Numbered from the stretch's first letter, positions 1 to 9,288 are shown. The stretch is DNA of 64,000 nt from Neopusillimonas maritima (GCF_040930455.2 NZ_CP170494.1), one strand, 5' to 3'. A program made the numbers and translations. The notes: generated by a model not told the origin, from the sequence alone.

Positions 1-444
1 GGCAACGCGCTGTTTCTCTCCGCCCGAGAGCTGATCTGCCTCGCGGTCGGCGTAGCTTTCATTCAAGTCGGCCAGGATCAGCACTTCATTTACACGATCG
101 TGATCAGCTTGAGTGATTTTGCCATTGGCAAAACGCGCCGCCGTCAGCAGGTTGTGGGATACCGTACCCTCGAACATCGCTGGTGCTTGAAACGCAAACC
201 CCACCCATGTTCTAAGTTGGCGAACCGGGTACTGCTCAATCGGCCTGCCTTTAAACAGAATCTCGCCGGAAACCGGACTTTCCAGACGATTCAGCAAACG
301 CAAAAACGAGGTTTTACCGCTGCCGCTGCTACCAATCAAACAGGTTGGCCGGCCCGCGCGCAACTTCAGCGTGATGTTGTGCAGTACGATCCGTTTCTGG
401 CGTTCGTGCACCACATCACGCAATTCAAAAGCGAATTCACTCAT
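1..444 (-). CDS. ABC transporter ATP-binding protein, FetA/YbbL-like (partial, C-terminus outside window)
   Basis: The 148 visible residues are the N-terminal part of an ABC ATPase running off the left edge. Walker A is GSSGSGKTS near residue 40, the Q-loop is FAFQAPAMFEGTV, and the signature LSGGEKQRVA sits at the window edge; Walker B is not visible. The Q-loop and signature context resemble E. coli FetA (YbbL), the ATPase of a putative iron exporter whose partner permease is FetB. That assignment is a family resemblance only, because the permease would lie outside the window. The start is ATG at 444. The gene follows the aldo/keto reductase on the same strand with an 11-bp gap. Confidence 0.75.
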   Translation of the reverse strand, partial: MSEFAFELRDVVHERQKRIVLHNITLKLRAGRPTCLIGSSGSGKTSFLRLLNRLESPVSGEILFKGRPIEQYPVRQLRTWVGFAFQAPAMFEGTVSHNLLTAARFANGKITQADHDRVNEVLILADLNESYADREADQLSGGEKQRVA

Positions 445-455
445 GGAGTTACACG

Positions 456-1505
456 TTACGGCGCCGGGTTAGGGTATTTCAGGTGGATTGCGTCGATTTC
501 GGCCAACACGTCGTCGGTTAAGGTCACGCTCAAGCTATCAATATTTTCCTTGAGCTGCCCCAGCGAAGTTGCACCCACCAAATTACTCACCGTAAACGGC
601 CGCGTATTTACAAAAGCCAACGCCAATTGTGCCGGGGTCAAGCCCGCCTTCTTGGCCAACGCGACGTACGCCGAGGTCGCTGCAACTGCTTGCGGATTGG
701 TGTAGCGAACAAAGCGCTCGAACAGAGTAATACGGGCCCCTTCCGGGCGTGCCCCACCCTCATACTTGCCGGTTAGCGTACCAAAGCCCAAAGGAGAATA
801 CGCCAATAGCCCCACTTTGTCGCGATGCGCAAATTCCGCCAGCCCCACTTCAAAAGTACGATTCAGCAGGTTATAGGGGTTCTGAATGGACACGATGCGT
901 TCCAAACCAAGTCGTTCAGCCGCACTTAAGAACCGTGCCACGCCCCAGGGGGTTTCGTTGGACACCCCAATATGGCGAACCTTACCTTGTTTCACAAAAT
1001 CACTGAGCACCTCAAGGGTTTCCTCAATGGGGACGGTATGGGGCTCATCCTCCCAAGGATACGTATGACGGCCGAAGGTAATGGTGCTGCGATCAGGCCA
1101 ATGCAACTGATACAAGTCGACGTAATCTGTTTGCAAACGCTGCAAACTATCGTTCAGCGCCTCGGTTAAGTTGGGGCGGTCGAACTGGTTAGTCGCACCG
1201 CGAATGTGGCTGGGGCGCCCCGCCTGACGCGACGGCCCGGCAATTTTGGTTGCCAGAAAAATTTTGTCGCGTAAGCCTGTTTTCTTTAACCAAGTACCAA
1301 TATAGCGCTCGGTGCTGCCCTGAGTATCAGCTTTGGGTGGGACAGGATACATCTCTGCCGTGTCGAACAAGTTCACGCCCTGTTCGAACGCATAATCCAT
1401 TTGTTCGTGTGCCTGCGCTTCATTGTTCTGCTCGCCCCAGGTCATCGTACCCAGGCCGATTGCACTCACTTCAACATTTGTTTGTCCTAGCTTGCGATAC
1501 TGCAT
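456..1505 (-). CDS. NADP(H)-dependent aldo/keto reductase, Tas-like
   Basis: A 349-residue single-domain aldo/keto reductase of the Tas type. It opens with MQYRKLGQTNVEVSAIGLGTM, the usual N-terminus of the family. The catalytic tetrad is visible: Asp and Tyr in FDTAEMYP, Lys in LATKIAG and His in QLHWPD. The Tas-type insertion with STERYIGTWLKK follows the first Tyr. Such enzymes reduce aldehydes or ketones with NADPH in the cytoplasm; the substrate here is unknown. The start was moved 8 codons in from the longest frame to the ATG at 1505, which has GGGAG just upstream. It lies downstream of hutC on the same strand with a 94-bp gap, and no link to histidine metabolism is evident. Confidence 0.88.
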   Translation of the reverse strand: MQYRKLGQTNVEVSAIGLGTMTWGEQNNEAQAHEQMDYAFEQGVNLFDTAEMYPVPPKADTQGSTERYIGTWLKKTGLRDKIFLATKIAGPSRQAGRPSHIRGATNQFDRPNLTEALNDSLQRLQTDYVDLYQLHWPDRSTITFGRHTYPWEDEPHTVPIEETLEVLSDFVKQGKVRHIGVSNETPWGVARFLSAAERLGLERIVSIQNPYNLLNRTFEVGLAEFAHRDKVGLLAYSPLGFGTLTGKYEGGARPEGARITLFERFVRYTNPQAVAATSAYVALAKKAGLTPAQLALAFVNTRPFTVSNLVGATSLGQLKENIDSLSVTLTDDVLAEIDAIHLKYPNPAP

Positions 1506-1599
1506 TGCAACTCCCAAGAGAATAGTCATCTACAAAAAGATGCCAATGTTATAGCGCGTTCTGACCAAGCTTGCATGGGTCGTCCCATTCTTACACCCC

Positions 1600-2304
1600 T
1601 TAGATCCTGCCTTCAAACTGATATCGACTCCCGGGATACCACATTGTGGCAACTGATGCGACCTGATCTAATGCGTAGGTCGTTCGATAAAGCACCAAAC
1701 ATGCCTCGTCTTCTGGAACGGCCAAATACCGGGCAATTTCTGACGGTGCATTCACCGCCTCAATACTGTATTTAACCCCCTGCAAGGGCGCGACCCGCAT
1801 TAAGTACTCATTTGGTGTCGATACCGAGAAATCCAGATCCATGTAACCAGGCGCCACCTTAGCGTTAACCCAACGATCCTCGTATTGAATGGGAACCTGA
1901 TTATCGAAATGCACAATTATCGAATGAAATAACAAATGTCCGGGCTCGACTTCAAATTGCATTATGTGTGCATCACGTGCCTCACCGCGCTCAAGTCTTA
2001 ATAATTTACTACTGTGCCGATGACCGCGCCCCCGAACCTCATCCGCAATATTTTTAATCGCCACCAGCGTGGCTTGATATTTACGAGGGGCAACATATGT
2101 GCCGGAGCCTTGAATGCGTTTCAGCACACTTTCCGCTGTCAGTTCCCTTACGGCCCGGTTAACCGTCATTCGGGAAGCACCAAATTGGCGCGCCAAAGCG
2201 TTCTCAGAGGGAATCACCTCCCCCTCTTTCCACCGACCATCCTGAATCTCCTTCAAGAGATAGTCTTTTATTTGTTGGTAAAGCGGCTGCGCAGTTTGCG
2301 GCAT
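1600..2304 (-). CDS. hutC: Histidine utilization repressor HutC (GntR family)
   Basis: 234 residues. The N-terminal winged helix-turn-helix contains LYQQIKDYLLKEI, IPSENALARQFGASRMTVNRAV and RIQGSGTYVA. The C-terminal half is a UTRA ligand-binding domain with IQYEDRWVN and the ending WYPGSRYQFEGRI typical of HutC. HutC represses hut genes and is released by urocanate (family knowledge). ATG at 2304 is preferred over ATG at 2340 because GGAG precedes it by about 8 bases and PLYQQIKDYL is the normal start of the fold. The gene is divergent from the transporter/hutUDFGI operon, and a candidate operator lies between them. Confidence 0.93.
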   Translation of the reverse strand: MPQTAQPLYQQIKDYLLKEIQDGRWKEGEVIPSENALARQFGASRMTVNRAVRELTAESVLKRIQGSGTYVAPRKYQATLVAIKNIADEVRGRGHRHSSKLLRLERGEARDAHIMQFEVEPGHLLFHSIIVHFDNQVPIQYEDRWVNAKVAPGYMDLDFSVSTPNEYLMRVAPLQGVKYSIEAVNAPSEIARYLAVPEDEACLVLYRTTYALDQVASVATMWYPGSRYQFEGRI

Positions 2305-2388
2305 ACAAATTACTCCGTCCCAAAGGGACACTCTCATCATGGAAAAGGCAAATGATTAACCAGAAACAATTTTCTGTGCAAATTCTCT

Positions 2389-2416
2389 TTGCAAAGTTGT
2401 ATAGACATATTATGAT
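2389..2416 (+). promoter_or_regulatory. Candidate hut operon promoter with HutC operator in the spacer
   Basis: TTGCAA (2389-2394) and TATGAT (2411-2416), 16 bases apart, make a plausible sigma-70 promoter pointing at the binding-protein gene. The spacer holds TTGTATAGACATA. Its core TGTATAGACA (2398-2407) differs at one symmetric pair from TGTATATACA, the type of site bound by HutC in other proteobacteria. HutC bound there would block RNA polymerase. Promoter and operator are inferred from sequence only. Confidence 0.55.
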
Positions 2417-2463
2417 ATTAAAAAAAAGCAGCACAAGTACTTTTTATAACCAAGGAAACCAGC

Positions 2464-3624
2464 ATGAAAAATCACGCCTTATCACATAAGTTTGCAGCAG
2501 CTTTTGCTATTTGCGCCGCTTTTGCCTCGGGCTCCGCTCTAGCCGACATAAAAATCGGTATAAACGTACCGCTCACGGGCTTTGCTGCGGCAGACGGCAA
2601 TTCGGCACTTACAGGCGCAAAGCTGGCAGTCAAAAAGGCGAACGCAAATGGAGGCATTAACGGCGAACAAATCGAGCTCGTTATTTATGATGATCAAGCG
2701 TCGGCCAAAGATGCCATTCCGGCGGCAACAAAACTGATTGAAAAAGATGAGGTGGTCGGCGCAGTGTCCGGGTCCTACTCGGCTGCCACACGCGCCGCTG
2801 CAGGGGTTTTCCAAAATGCCCAGGTTCCCTACGTCGTTGCTTACTCGATCGACCCTAGCATCACCCGCACTGGTGACTATATGTTCCGAGTCTCTTCAAT
2901 GGGTGAGGTGCAAGGTCGGGCCGGCGCCAAACTGGTCGACAACCTGGGGAAAAAGCGTGTTGTATTGGTTACGCTAAACAATGATTTCGGCCAGGCTCTG
3001 GCAAACGGTTTTAAAGATGCCGCACCGAAGTTTAATTTGGATATCATTAATGAATATGAGTACGGCATCAAAGATCGCCAGTTCGGGCCGTTAATTGCAA
3101 AAATCAAAAGCGACGACCCTGAAGTGATTTACGCTTCAGGATATTTTTTCAATGCAGGTCCTTTAGTTTCTCAAATTCGCGCTGCCGGGATCACCGTTCC
3201 AATTATTGGTCAGGAAGGTTACGACAGTGACAAATTCATTGAAATCGCCGGCCCGGCTGCCGAGGGCACACTTGTTACTACTTCACTCGATCGTGACTCG
3301 GAATCCAAAGTCACACAAGCTTTCCTGAAAGAATTTCGTGAAGAAGCAGGTTTCGGTGCTGATATGGTTGCCGCTTCGACCTACAGCGCGACGGCCATCC
3401 TGCTGGACGGCCTGCGTGAGACCGGGGGCAAAGGTGGCGCTGCTTTACGCGATGCCATTGCTAAGGGAACCTATGAAATGCCGATCGGCAAGCTCCAGTT
3501 CAACGATCTGCATGAAGTAAACAAAGATGTCCAAGTGCAAACGATTAAAGATGGCTACTGGGCTCGACACTCCGTTATTCACGACCCCGAATTGCTGGCG
3601 GCACCAACCAAAAACAGCAAATAA
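2464..3624 (+). CDS. LIV-type ABC transporter substrate-binding protein, hut locus
   Basis: 386 residues, a periplasmic binding protein of the branched-chain amino acid (LivK, Peripla_BP_6) family. An N-terminal Sec signal peptide has a hydrophobic core and a likely cut after GSALA. The mature protein begins DIKIGINVPLTGFAA, the usual family opening; YDDQASAKDA and GSYSAATRAAAG follow. It is first in an operon with LivH/M/G/F-type genes and hutUDFGI, right behind the HutC operator. The likely ligand is therefore histidine or urocanate rather than leucine, which is an inference from context. A strong hairpin with a T-run separates it from the permease gene and could allow extra production of the binding protein. 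Confidence 0.88.
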   Translation: MKNHALSHKFAAAFAICAAFASGSALADIKIGINVPLTGFAAADGNSALTGAKLAVKKANANGGINGEQIELVIYDDQASAKDAIPAATKLIEKDEVVGAVSGSYSAATRAAAGVFQNAQVPYVVAYSIDPSITRTGDYMFRVSSMGEVQGRAGAKLVDNLGKKRVVLVTLNNDFGQALANGFKDAAPKFNLDIINEYEYGIKDRQFGPLIAKIKSDDPEVIYASGYFFNAGPLVSQIRAAGITVPIIGQEGYDSDKFIEIAGPAAEGTLVTTSLDRDSESKVTQAFLKEFREEAGFGADMVAASTYSATAILLDGLRETGGKGGAALRDAIAKGTYEMPIGKLQFNDLHEVNKDVQVQTIKDGYWARHSVIHDPELLAAPTKNSK

Positions 3625-3631
3625 AGTGGTC

Positions 3632-3666
3632 GGCCCCATCGATCGGGTGGGGCCCCTTTCTTTTTT
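3632..3666 (+). terminator. Intercistronic terminator/attenuator after binding-protein gene
   Basis: GGCCCCA (3632-3638) and TGGGGCC (3648-3654) form a 7-bp GC-rich stem with a 9-base loop, followed by CCTTTCTTTTTT. The form is rho-independent. It lies between the binding-protein and permease genes of one operon, so partial termination is the likely role. Confidence 0.75.
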
Positions 3667-3687
3667 ATTTTAGATACCGGAGTCAGC

Positions 3688-4551
3688 ATGCTCTTTGTCG
3701 AGCTTGTCGCCCAAGGATTGGTGCAGGGCAGTCTTTACGCACTTATTGCACTCGGCCTTACGCTGGTCTATGGTTTACTGCGAATACTTCACGTTGCACA
3801 TGCCGCATTGTTTACGTTAGGCGGCTATGTCAGCGTCCTGGTATACAACAGCACCGGTAGCCTGCCACTGGCATTTGTCGCCGCCATGGTGCTGGCCGGC
3901 CTGATCGGCGTGGCCATGTATCGCCTATGCTATGAACCGATTCTAAAGCAGCCACCCTATGTCGCATTGATTGCATCCATCGGTCTTTACATTGCATTCG
4001 AAGAAGCCTTTCGGATTCTTTTCGGAGCGATGGGCCTATCTTATGACTCTCCCCCACTGCAAGAACATGTTGCGCTTTTTGGCGGCCTGCAGTTCTCACA
4101 GGCGGAAATTCTGGCAACCATTAGTACCGTGGCCATTATCGGGGTATTAGGATTGTTGCAAATCAAAACACGTATTGGCGTGGCCTGCCAGGCTACCGTC
4201 TCAGACCCTCAAATGGCTGAATCTTTTGGAATCCGCCTCCGCACCGTACGCGATTTGAATTTTTTCGTCGGTTCTGCATTAGCCGGTTTTGCCGGCGTTT
4301 GGATGGGCATGCTAAACAATTTAGTGGAACCCACCATGGGTAGCGTGCCATCTTATAAAGGGTTGGCCATTATCGTGCTAGGCGGAATGGGATCGGTGCG
4401 GGGTACGTTATTAGCTTCATTGGTTTTGGGCGTCACGGAAGCGTTCGGCTCTATTTACCTCAGTCACTATATCGATCGCGATGCCATTGCATTCGCCTTC
4501 CTGATATTGGTTCTAATGCTGCGCCCCCAGGGCCTGTTTGCCAAACGCTAA
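3688..4551 (+). CDS. LIV-type ABC transporter permease (LivH-like), hut locus
   Basis: 287 residues of hydrophobic helices with the LivH landmarks ALIALGLTLVYGLLRILHVAHAA near the N-terminus and IIVLGGMGSVRGTL near the C-terminus. It ends in MLRPQGLFAKR. It is one of the two inner-membrane subunits of the uptake system. The ATG at 3688 has a GGAG-type Shine-Dalgarno sequence. The next permease gene follows after 10 bases. Confidence 0.9.
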   Translation: MLFVELVAQGLVQGSLYALIALGLTLVYGLLRILHVAHAALFTLGGYVSVLVYNSTGSLPLAFVAAMVLAGLIGVAMYRLCYEPILKQPPYVALIASIGLYIAFEEAFRILFGAMGLSYDSPPLQEHVALFGGLQFSQAEILATISTVAIIGVLGLLQIKTRIGVACQATVSDPQMAESFGIRLRTVRDLNFFVGSALAGFAGVWMGMLNNLVEPTMGSVPSYKGLAIIVLGGMGSVRGTLLASLVLGVTEAFGSIYLSHYIDRDAIAFAFLILVLMLRPQGLFAKR

Positions 4552-4561
4552 GGAAACTAAT

Positions 4562-5425
4562 ATGGCTTACGAAATTTCCTTAATTACATCAATGGCAATC
4601 AGTGTACTGTTTGCCCTTTCGCTTAACCTCATCACCGGCTTTTGCGGGCAAATCAGCCTGGGACATTCCGCCTTTCTGGGTATTGGCGCTTATACATCCG
4701 TCATGCTGCTCAACGCAGGTGTCCCATTTTTAATCACTCTGCCCATCTCCATGCTCCTGGCGGGGATTATTGGCCTTATTGTTGGTTTGGCCAGCTTGCG
4801 CGTGCGCCATGACTTTCTTGCCATTACCACAATGGGAGTCGTATTTCTGTTCGTTGGCCTTGTTCGTAAACAAGACTGGTTAGGCGGGGAAATGGGGTTA
4901 TCCGGCTTCCCCACCTCTGGCATGTCCAAACCACAATTCATGCTATTTGCCGTTTTTCTGGCTGCCTTGGTTGCCGTGTTCTGCATTTATATCAAACGGT
5001 CGTGGATGGGACGTGTTTTTAACGGTATTGCGGAAGATGAAGACACTATGCGTGTTTTAAGTATCGACGTCCCGCGCTACAAGCTTGTCGCTTTCGCTAT
5101 GGGAACGAGCCTGGCAGGTCTGGCGGGGTGTCTTTATGCGCAACACTTTAACTATATCGGCCCCGACAGCTTCGGCTTTATCGAGTCGATCACGGTTCTT
5201 TCAATGGTGGTGTTCGGTGGGATCGGTTCGGTACCGGGGGTCATCTTCGGAGCAGCGGTCCTCTCCGCACTACCCGCTTGGTTTCAAATCATTGGCGACT
5301 ACAAATTGCTGGTTTACGGAGGGCTCTTGTTTCTAATGATGCGTTTTTCTCCTAATGGCGTTGCCGGCATAGTGACTTCGGCAAAAGCACGTTGGCGCCG
5401 CCCCGCTCAAGGAGGAGCGTCATGA
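4562..5425 (+). CDS. LIV-type ABC transporter permease (LivM-like), hut locus
   Basis: 287 residues with the LivM landmarks LSLNLITGFCGQISLGHSAFLGIGAY, then LRVRHDFLAITTMGVVFLF and VVFGGIGSVPGVIFGAAVL, and about eight membrane spans. ATG at 4562 is chosen over the upstream in-frame start because AGGAAA precedes it and the upstream start would lie inside the preceding gene. Its TGA overlaps the ATG of the following ATPase gene (ATGA), so the two are translationally coupled. Confidence 0.9.
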   Translation: MAYEISLITSMAISVLFALSLNLITGFCGQISLGHSAFLGIGAYTSVMLLNAGVPFLITLPISMLLAGIIGLIVGLASLRVRHDFLAITTMGVVFLFVGLVRKQDWLGGEMGLSGFPTSGMSKPQFMLFAVFLAALVAVFCIYIKRSWMGRVFNGIAEDEDTMRVLSIDVPRYKLVAFAMGTSLAGLAGCLYAQHFNYIGPDSFGFIESITVLSMVVFGGIGSVPGVIFGAAVLSALPAWFQIIGDYKLLVYGGLLFLMMRFSPNGVAGIVTSAKARWRRPAQGGAS

Positions 5426-6222
5426 GCCCAGACAATGCGCTTCTTGAAGTCAACGATATTACCGTCCAGTTTGGCGGCCTGGTTGCCGTGGATCATGTCA
5501 CATTCAGTATTAACAACGGTGAACTGTTAGGCTTAATCGGTCCGAATGGCGCTGGAAAAACCACCGTCATGCGCAGCATTACCGGCGTTGTCAAGCCCAC
5601 CTCAGGCCGCGTAACACTCAACGGACAAGACATCAGCAATCTTGCTACTCATCAGCGAATTCGTCGGGGTTTATCACTGTCGCAACAACTCGTTCGCCCC
5701 TTCCGTGAAATATCTATTCTTGACAACGTGGCACTGGCCGCCGGCAACACTCATACAGTCTCTCCCCTCAAAGCCCTCATGCATGTCTCCATTCAGGAGG
5801 AGCGCAAAACAGCAATGCATATGCTGGAGCGGGTTGGCATAGCCCATTTAGCCAACCAAATGCCCGGAATCCAGCCTTTGGGCGTATTAAAGCGTATGGA
5901 AATGGCACGCGCCCTGGCGCTAGAGCCATCGTTACTGTTGCTCGACGAGCCCCTTGCAGGGCTTAATTCAAACGAAGCACGCACATTGGCCGACACTATC
6001 GCGGAAATTAATCAGCAAGGTGTCACCATCATATTAATTGAGCACAACCTCACAGAAGTATTACGCATCTGCCAACGGTTGGTCGTACTCGACAACGGAC
6101 GAAAAATAGCCAGTGGACTGCCGCGCGAAGTGATGCAACAACCTAACGTCCGTGCAGCCTATCTGGGTATGGAACAATCCTCTGCACAGCCAATACAAAC
6201 AGGAGATGCTTACGATGCTTGA
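5422..6222 (+). CDS. LIV-type ABC transporter ATPase (LivG-like), hut locus
   Basis: 266 residues. Walker A is GPNGAGKTT (about residues 40-48) and Walker B is LLLLDEPLAGL, followed by the H-loop IEHNL and the LivG-type tail NVRAAYLGME. The ABC signature region reads QPLGVLKRMEMARAL, so LSGGQ is degenerate; this is common in LivG partners, which pair with a canonical LivF. ATG at 5422 overlaps the preceding stop and has GGAGG upstream. It energises uptake by the hut-linked transporter. Confidence 0.9.
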   Translation: MSPDNALLEVNDITVQFGGLVAVDHVTFSINNGELLGLIGPNGAGKTTVMRSITGVVKPTSGRVTLNGQDISNLATHQRIRRGLSLSQQLVRPFREISILDNVALAAGNTHTVSPLKALMHVSIQEERKTAMHMLERVGIAHLANQMPGIQPLGVLKRMEMARALALEPSLLLLDEPLAGLNSNEARTLADTIAEINQQGVTIILIEHNLTEVLRICQRLVVLDNGRKIASGLPREVMQQPNVRAAYLGMEQSSAQPIQTGDAYDA

Positions 6223-6919
6223 AGTCAAAAACCTCTCTTGTGGCTATGGTGCGTTCGAAGCCGTCCACGGCATTTCTTTGTCTCTGCAGCCCGGTACCAT
6301 TACCGGCTTGCTAGGCGCCAATGGCGCAGGCAAGTCATCAACCCTCATGTGCCTGGCGGGTCATGTCACGTTAAACAGCGGCCAAATTCTTTTTAATCAA
6401 GAGGACATCAGCCGGCTGCCCCCTTATGAGCGTGTCAGAAAAGGTTTGGCCATTTCCCCGGAAGGCCGACGCCTGTTCAAAGATCTCAGCGTAGAAGACA
6501 ACCTGCGAGTGGGAGGGCTAACGCAACCAAAAGACAAATTCACAAAAGATCGCGACTATGTCCTTAGCCTGTTCCCACGTTTGGGTGAGCGCCTCCATTC
6601 ATTGGCAGGCAATCTGTCAGGCGGCGAACAGCAAATGCTGGCCATTGGCCGAGCACTGATGGCGCAGCCCAAAGTCATTCTCATCGACGAGCTCTCGCTG
6701 GGCCTGATGCCTAAAGTTATTGATTTGTGCTACCAAGCGCTTGAGGCACTTAAAAACAAAGGATTAGCCATTCTTTTAGTAGAGCAGAACACCGACCGGG
6801 TGCTAAATATTGCCGACGATATCTGTGTCCTGGAGTCCGGTCGCACTGTCTGGCAGGGTACAGCCAAAGCCGCCGCCCAAGACCCGGATCTGGTTTCAGC
6901 CTATTTGGGCATGCACTAA
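6215..6919 (+). CDS. LIV-type ABC transporter ATPase (LivF-like), hut locus
   Basis: 234 residues. Walker A GANGAGKSS, the LivF-specific SPEGRRLFKDLSVEDNL, signature LSGGEQQMLAIGRAL and Walker B VILIDELSLGL are present, and the protein ends AYLGMH. Two nearby ATGs compete. The one at 6215 is chosen because AGGAG at 6201-6205 is 9 bases upstream, whereas the ATG at 6206 abuts that Shine-Dalgarno sequence. The gene overlaps the end of the LivG-like gene by 8 bases. It completes a five-component ABC importer placed ahead of hutU. Confidence 0.9.
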   Translation: MLEVKNLSCGYGAFEAVHGISLSLQPGTITGLLGANGAGKSSTLMCLAGHVTLNSGQILFNQEDISRLPPYERVRKGLAISPEGRRLFKDLSVEDNLRVGGLTQPKDKFTKDRDYVLSLFPRLGERLHSLAGNLSGGEQQMLAIGRALMAQPKVILIDELSLGLMPKVIDLCYQALEALKNKGLAILLVEQNTDRVLNIADDICVLESGRTVWQGTAKAAAQDPDLVSAYLGMH

Positions 6920-6973
6920 GCAACGCTCATTGGCCAAAAAACAGTTTTTATCGATTCAGAAGGGACGCTTGAA

Positions 6974-8692
6974 ATGACTACTTTCACCCACTCACAAACA
7001 GAACTCGACCCTCGCTTTGATCCTAATCGCATTATTCGTGCCCCGCGAGGTAGCGAAAAAACATGCAAGAACTGGGTCACCGAAGCAGCGTTCCGTATGA
7101 TCCAGAACAATCTGGACGCCGAAGTCGCGGAAAACCCAACACACTTGGTGGTTTATGGCGGCATCGGTCGTGCAGCACGCAACTGGGCTTGCTTCGATCA
7201 AATTCTGGAATCGCTCAGGTCCCTTGAAGAAGACGAATCGCTGCTTATTCAATCCGGTAAACCGGTCGGTGTTTTCAAAACTCACCCCGACGCGCCGCGG
7301 GTGCTCATTGCCAATTCCAACCTGGTACCAAAATGGGCCAACTGGGAGCATTTCAACGAACTCGACCGAAAAGGCTTGTTCATGTATGGCCAAATGACAG
7401 CGGGCAGCTGGATCTACATTGGTAGCCAAGGCATCGTGCAAGGAACATACGAAACCTTTGTCGAGGCAGGCCGGCAGCATTACAAAGGTAACTGGGAGGG
7501 TCGCTGGATTCTAACGGCCGGCCTGGGTGGCATGGGCGGCGCCCAACCCCTGGCGGCAACGTTGGCCGGTGCCGTTTCGCTGAACATTGAATGCCAACAA
7601 AGCAGTATCGACTTTCGGCTAAGAACCCGCTACGTCGACAAACAGGCCAAAGACCTTGATGAGGCTTTGGACATGGTGAAACACCACACCGGAAAAAATG
7701 AGGCGGTTTCCATAGCGCTTCTTGGTAACGCCGCAGAAATTTTGCCTGAACTGGCCCGCCGTGCCAAAGCGGGGGAAATCAAGCCGGACCTGGTGACCGA
7801 CCAAACATCTGCGCATGACCTCGTTAACGGATATTTGCCTAAAGGCTGGACAGTCGAAGAATGGAAGGCCGCCCAAAAAGATCCTGCTAAACATACCGAA
7901 CTCACCCGGCAAGCCACGCGCTCCTGCGCAGAACATGTACAAGCCATGCTCGACTTCCATGCCATGGGCATTCCCGTGGTTGACTATGGCAACAATATCC
8001 GACAAGTGGCTTATGATGCCGGCGTCGAAAACGCCTTTGATTTTCCCGGTTTTGTACCAGCCTATATTCGCCCTTTATTCTGCGAAGGCAAAGGGCCGTT
8101 TCGTTGGGTTGCCCTTTCGGGAGATCCTGAAGACATCTATAAAACCGATGCCAAGATCAAGGAATTGTTCCCCGAAAACAAATCTGTCGCGCGGTGGCTC
8201 GACATGGCAAAAGAACGCATTGCGTTTCAGGGTTTACCGTCGCGCATATGCTGGCTGGGTCTGGGTGAACGCAACCTGGCAGGCCTGGCATTCAACGAAA
8301 TGGTGCGCAATGGCGAGCTTAAAGCGCCAATTGTCATTGGTCGAGATCACCTGGATACAGGTTCGGTGGCAAGCCCCAACCGTGAAACTGAAAGCATGCG
8401 AGACGGCACGGACGCCGTATCCGATTGGCCGTTACTCAACGCCCTGCTCAATACCGCAGGCGGCGCCAGCTGGGTTTCTTTTCATCACGGTGGTGGGGTG
8501 GGAATGGGTTATTCACAGCATGCGGGAATGGTTATCGTGGCAGACGGTACAGACGCCGCTGAGAAACGTCTTGCCCGGGTACTCATCAACGATTGCGGTT
8601 CAGGCGTGATGCGCCATGCCGACGCCGGCTACGAAACAGCCATAGCATGCGCTAAGAAACATGGGCTCAAACTGCCAATGATTCAGGCATGA
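6974..8692 (+). CDS. hutU: Urocanate hydratase (urocanase)
   Basis: 572 residues, full family length (about 555-570). It converts urocanate to 4-imidazolone-5-propionate using tightly bound NAD+, the second step of histidine degradation. Family landmarks are VVYGGIGRAARNW, GLGGMGGAQPLAATLAGA for the dinucleotide fold, FEGKG-like CEGKGPFRWVALSGDPEDI with the conserved Cys, and DHLDTGSVASPNRETE. SFHHGGGVGMGYSQHAG lies near the C-terminus. The ATG at 6974 is preceded by GAAGGGA. It starts the enzymatic part of the operon 54 bases after the transporter ATPase. Its TGA overlaps the ATG of hutD. Confidence 0.97.
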   Translation: MTTFTHSQTELDPRFDPNRIIRAPRGSEKTCKNWVTEAAFRMIQNNLDAEVAENPTHLVVYGGIGRAARNWACFDQILESLRSLEEDESLLIQSGKPVGVFKTHPDAPRVLIANSNLVPKWANWEHFNELDRKGLFMYGQMTAGSWIYIGSQGIVQGTYETFVEAGRQHYKGNWEGRWILTAGLGGMGGAQPLAATLAGAVSLNIECQQSSIDFRLRTRYVDKQAKDLDEALDMVKHHTGKNEAVSIALLGNAAEILPELARRAKAGEIKPDLVTDQTSAHDLVNGYLPKGWTVEEWKAAQKDPAKHTELTRQATRSCAEHVQAMLDFHAMGIPVVDYGNNIRQVAYDAGVENAFDFPGFVPAYIRPLFCEGKGPFRWVALSGDPEDIYKTDAKIKELFPENKSVARWLDMAKERIAFQGLPSRICWLGLGERNLAGLAFNEMVRNGELKAPIVIGRDHLDTGSVASPNRETESMRDGTDAVSDWPLLNALLNTAGGASWVSFHHGGGVGMGYSQHAGMVIVADGTDAAEKRLARVLINDCGSGVMRHADAGYETAIACAKKHGLKLPMIQA

Positions 8693-9288
8693 AACATGTA
8701 AATGCGGCTCAAGTCCCCGCCCACCTGTGGAAAAACGGGCGCGGCCGTACTCGGGAACTCGATATCTATCCCGAGTCGGCTGAGCTGGATAACTTCATTT
8801 GGCGCGTCAGCGTGGCCGACATTGATGAAGATGCCGACTTTTCAGAATTCAACAATATTGACCGAATCATTACCCTTATCCAGGGTGAAAGCGCCATTTT
8901 GCAATTTGATAATGGCCATCATCACACACTTGAGCCGTGCCGTCCGTTTCGCTTTCAAGGGGAGCAAAAAGTCAGGGCGACTCTGCCTCACGTGAGTGTG
9001 AAAGACTTGAATCTCATGATGGATCGTCGCCGTGCCTCGGGCTGCGTTCTATTCCAGTGCGAAGCAGCCGAAATTTCCTGTGACCCGGAGTCACTCTATT
9101 GGCTGTTTTGCCCGAACGGCCGATGGCACATTAAAACCCAAAATGCACAGTCAACAGACGTCTGGGAATTGGGATTGCATGACTATCTAAGGTTCGATCC
9201 GTCGCTAATACGTTTGTCTTTCAAGCCGGAAGTCACCGGCAGTACGCTTTTGATCGCCCAGGTTCAACACGGAGCCTCAGCCTTATGA
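8689..9288 (+). CDS. hutD: HutD family protein
   Basis: 199 residues of a cupin-like HutD protein. Typical stretches are WKNGRGRTRELDIYPE and FIWRVSVADIDEDADFSEF, then DRIITLIQG and FRFQGE. HutD is conserved in hut operons; its role is not firmly established, and in Pseudomonas it has been proposed to limit hut induction. The gene overlaps both neighbours by four bases (ATGA at each end), so it is translated together with hutU and hutF. Confidence 0.9.
   Translation: MKHVNAAQVPAHLWKNGRGRTRELDIYPESAELDNFIWRVSVADIDEDADFSEFNNIDRIITLIQGESAILQFDNGHHHTLEPCRPFRFQGEQKVRATLPHVSVKDLNLMMDRRRASGCVLFQCEAAEISCDPESLYWLFCPNGRWHIKTQNAQSTDVWELGLHDYLRFDPSLIRLSFKPEVTGSTLLIAQVQHGASAL

Noticed and set aside
7815..8609. 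264-codon open frame inside hutU in another plus-strand frame
   Set aside because: hutU is intact over the whole stretch, and the alternative product has no family features.
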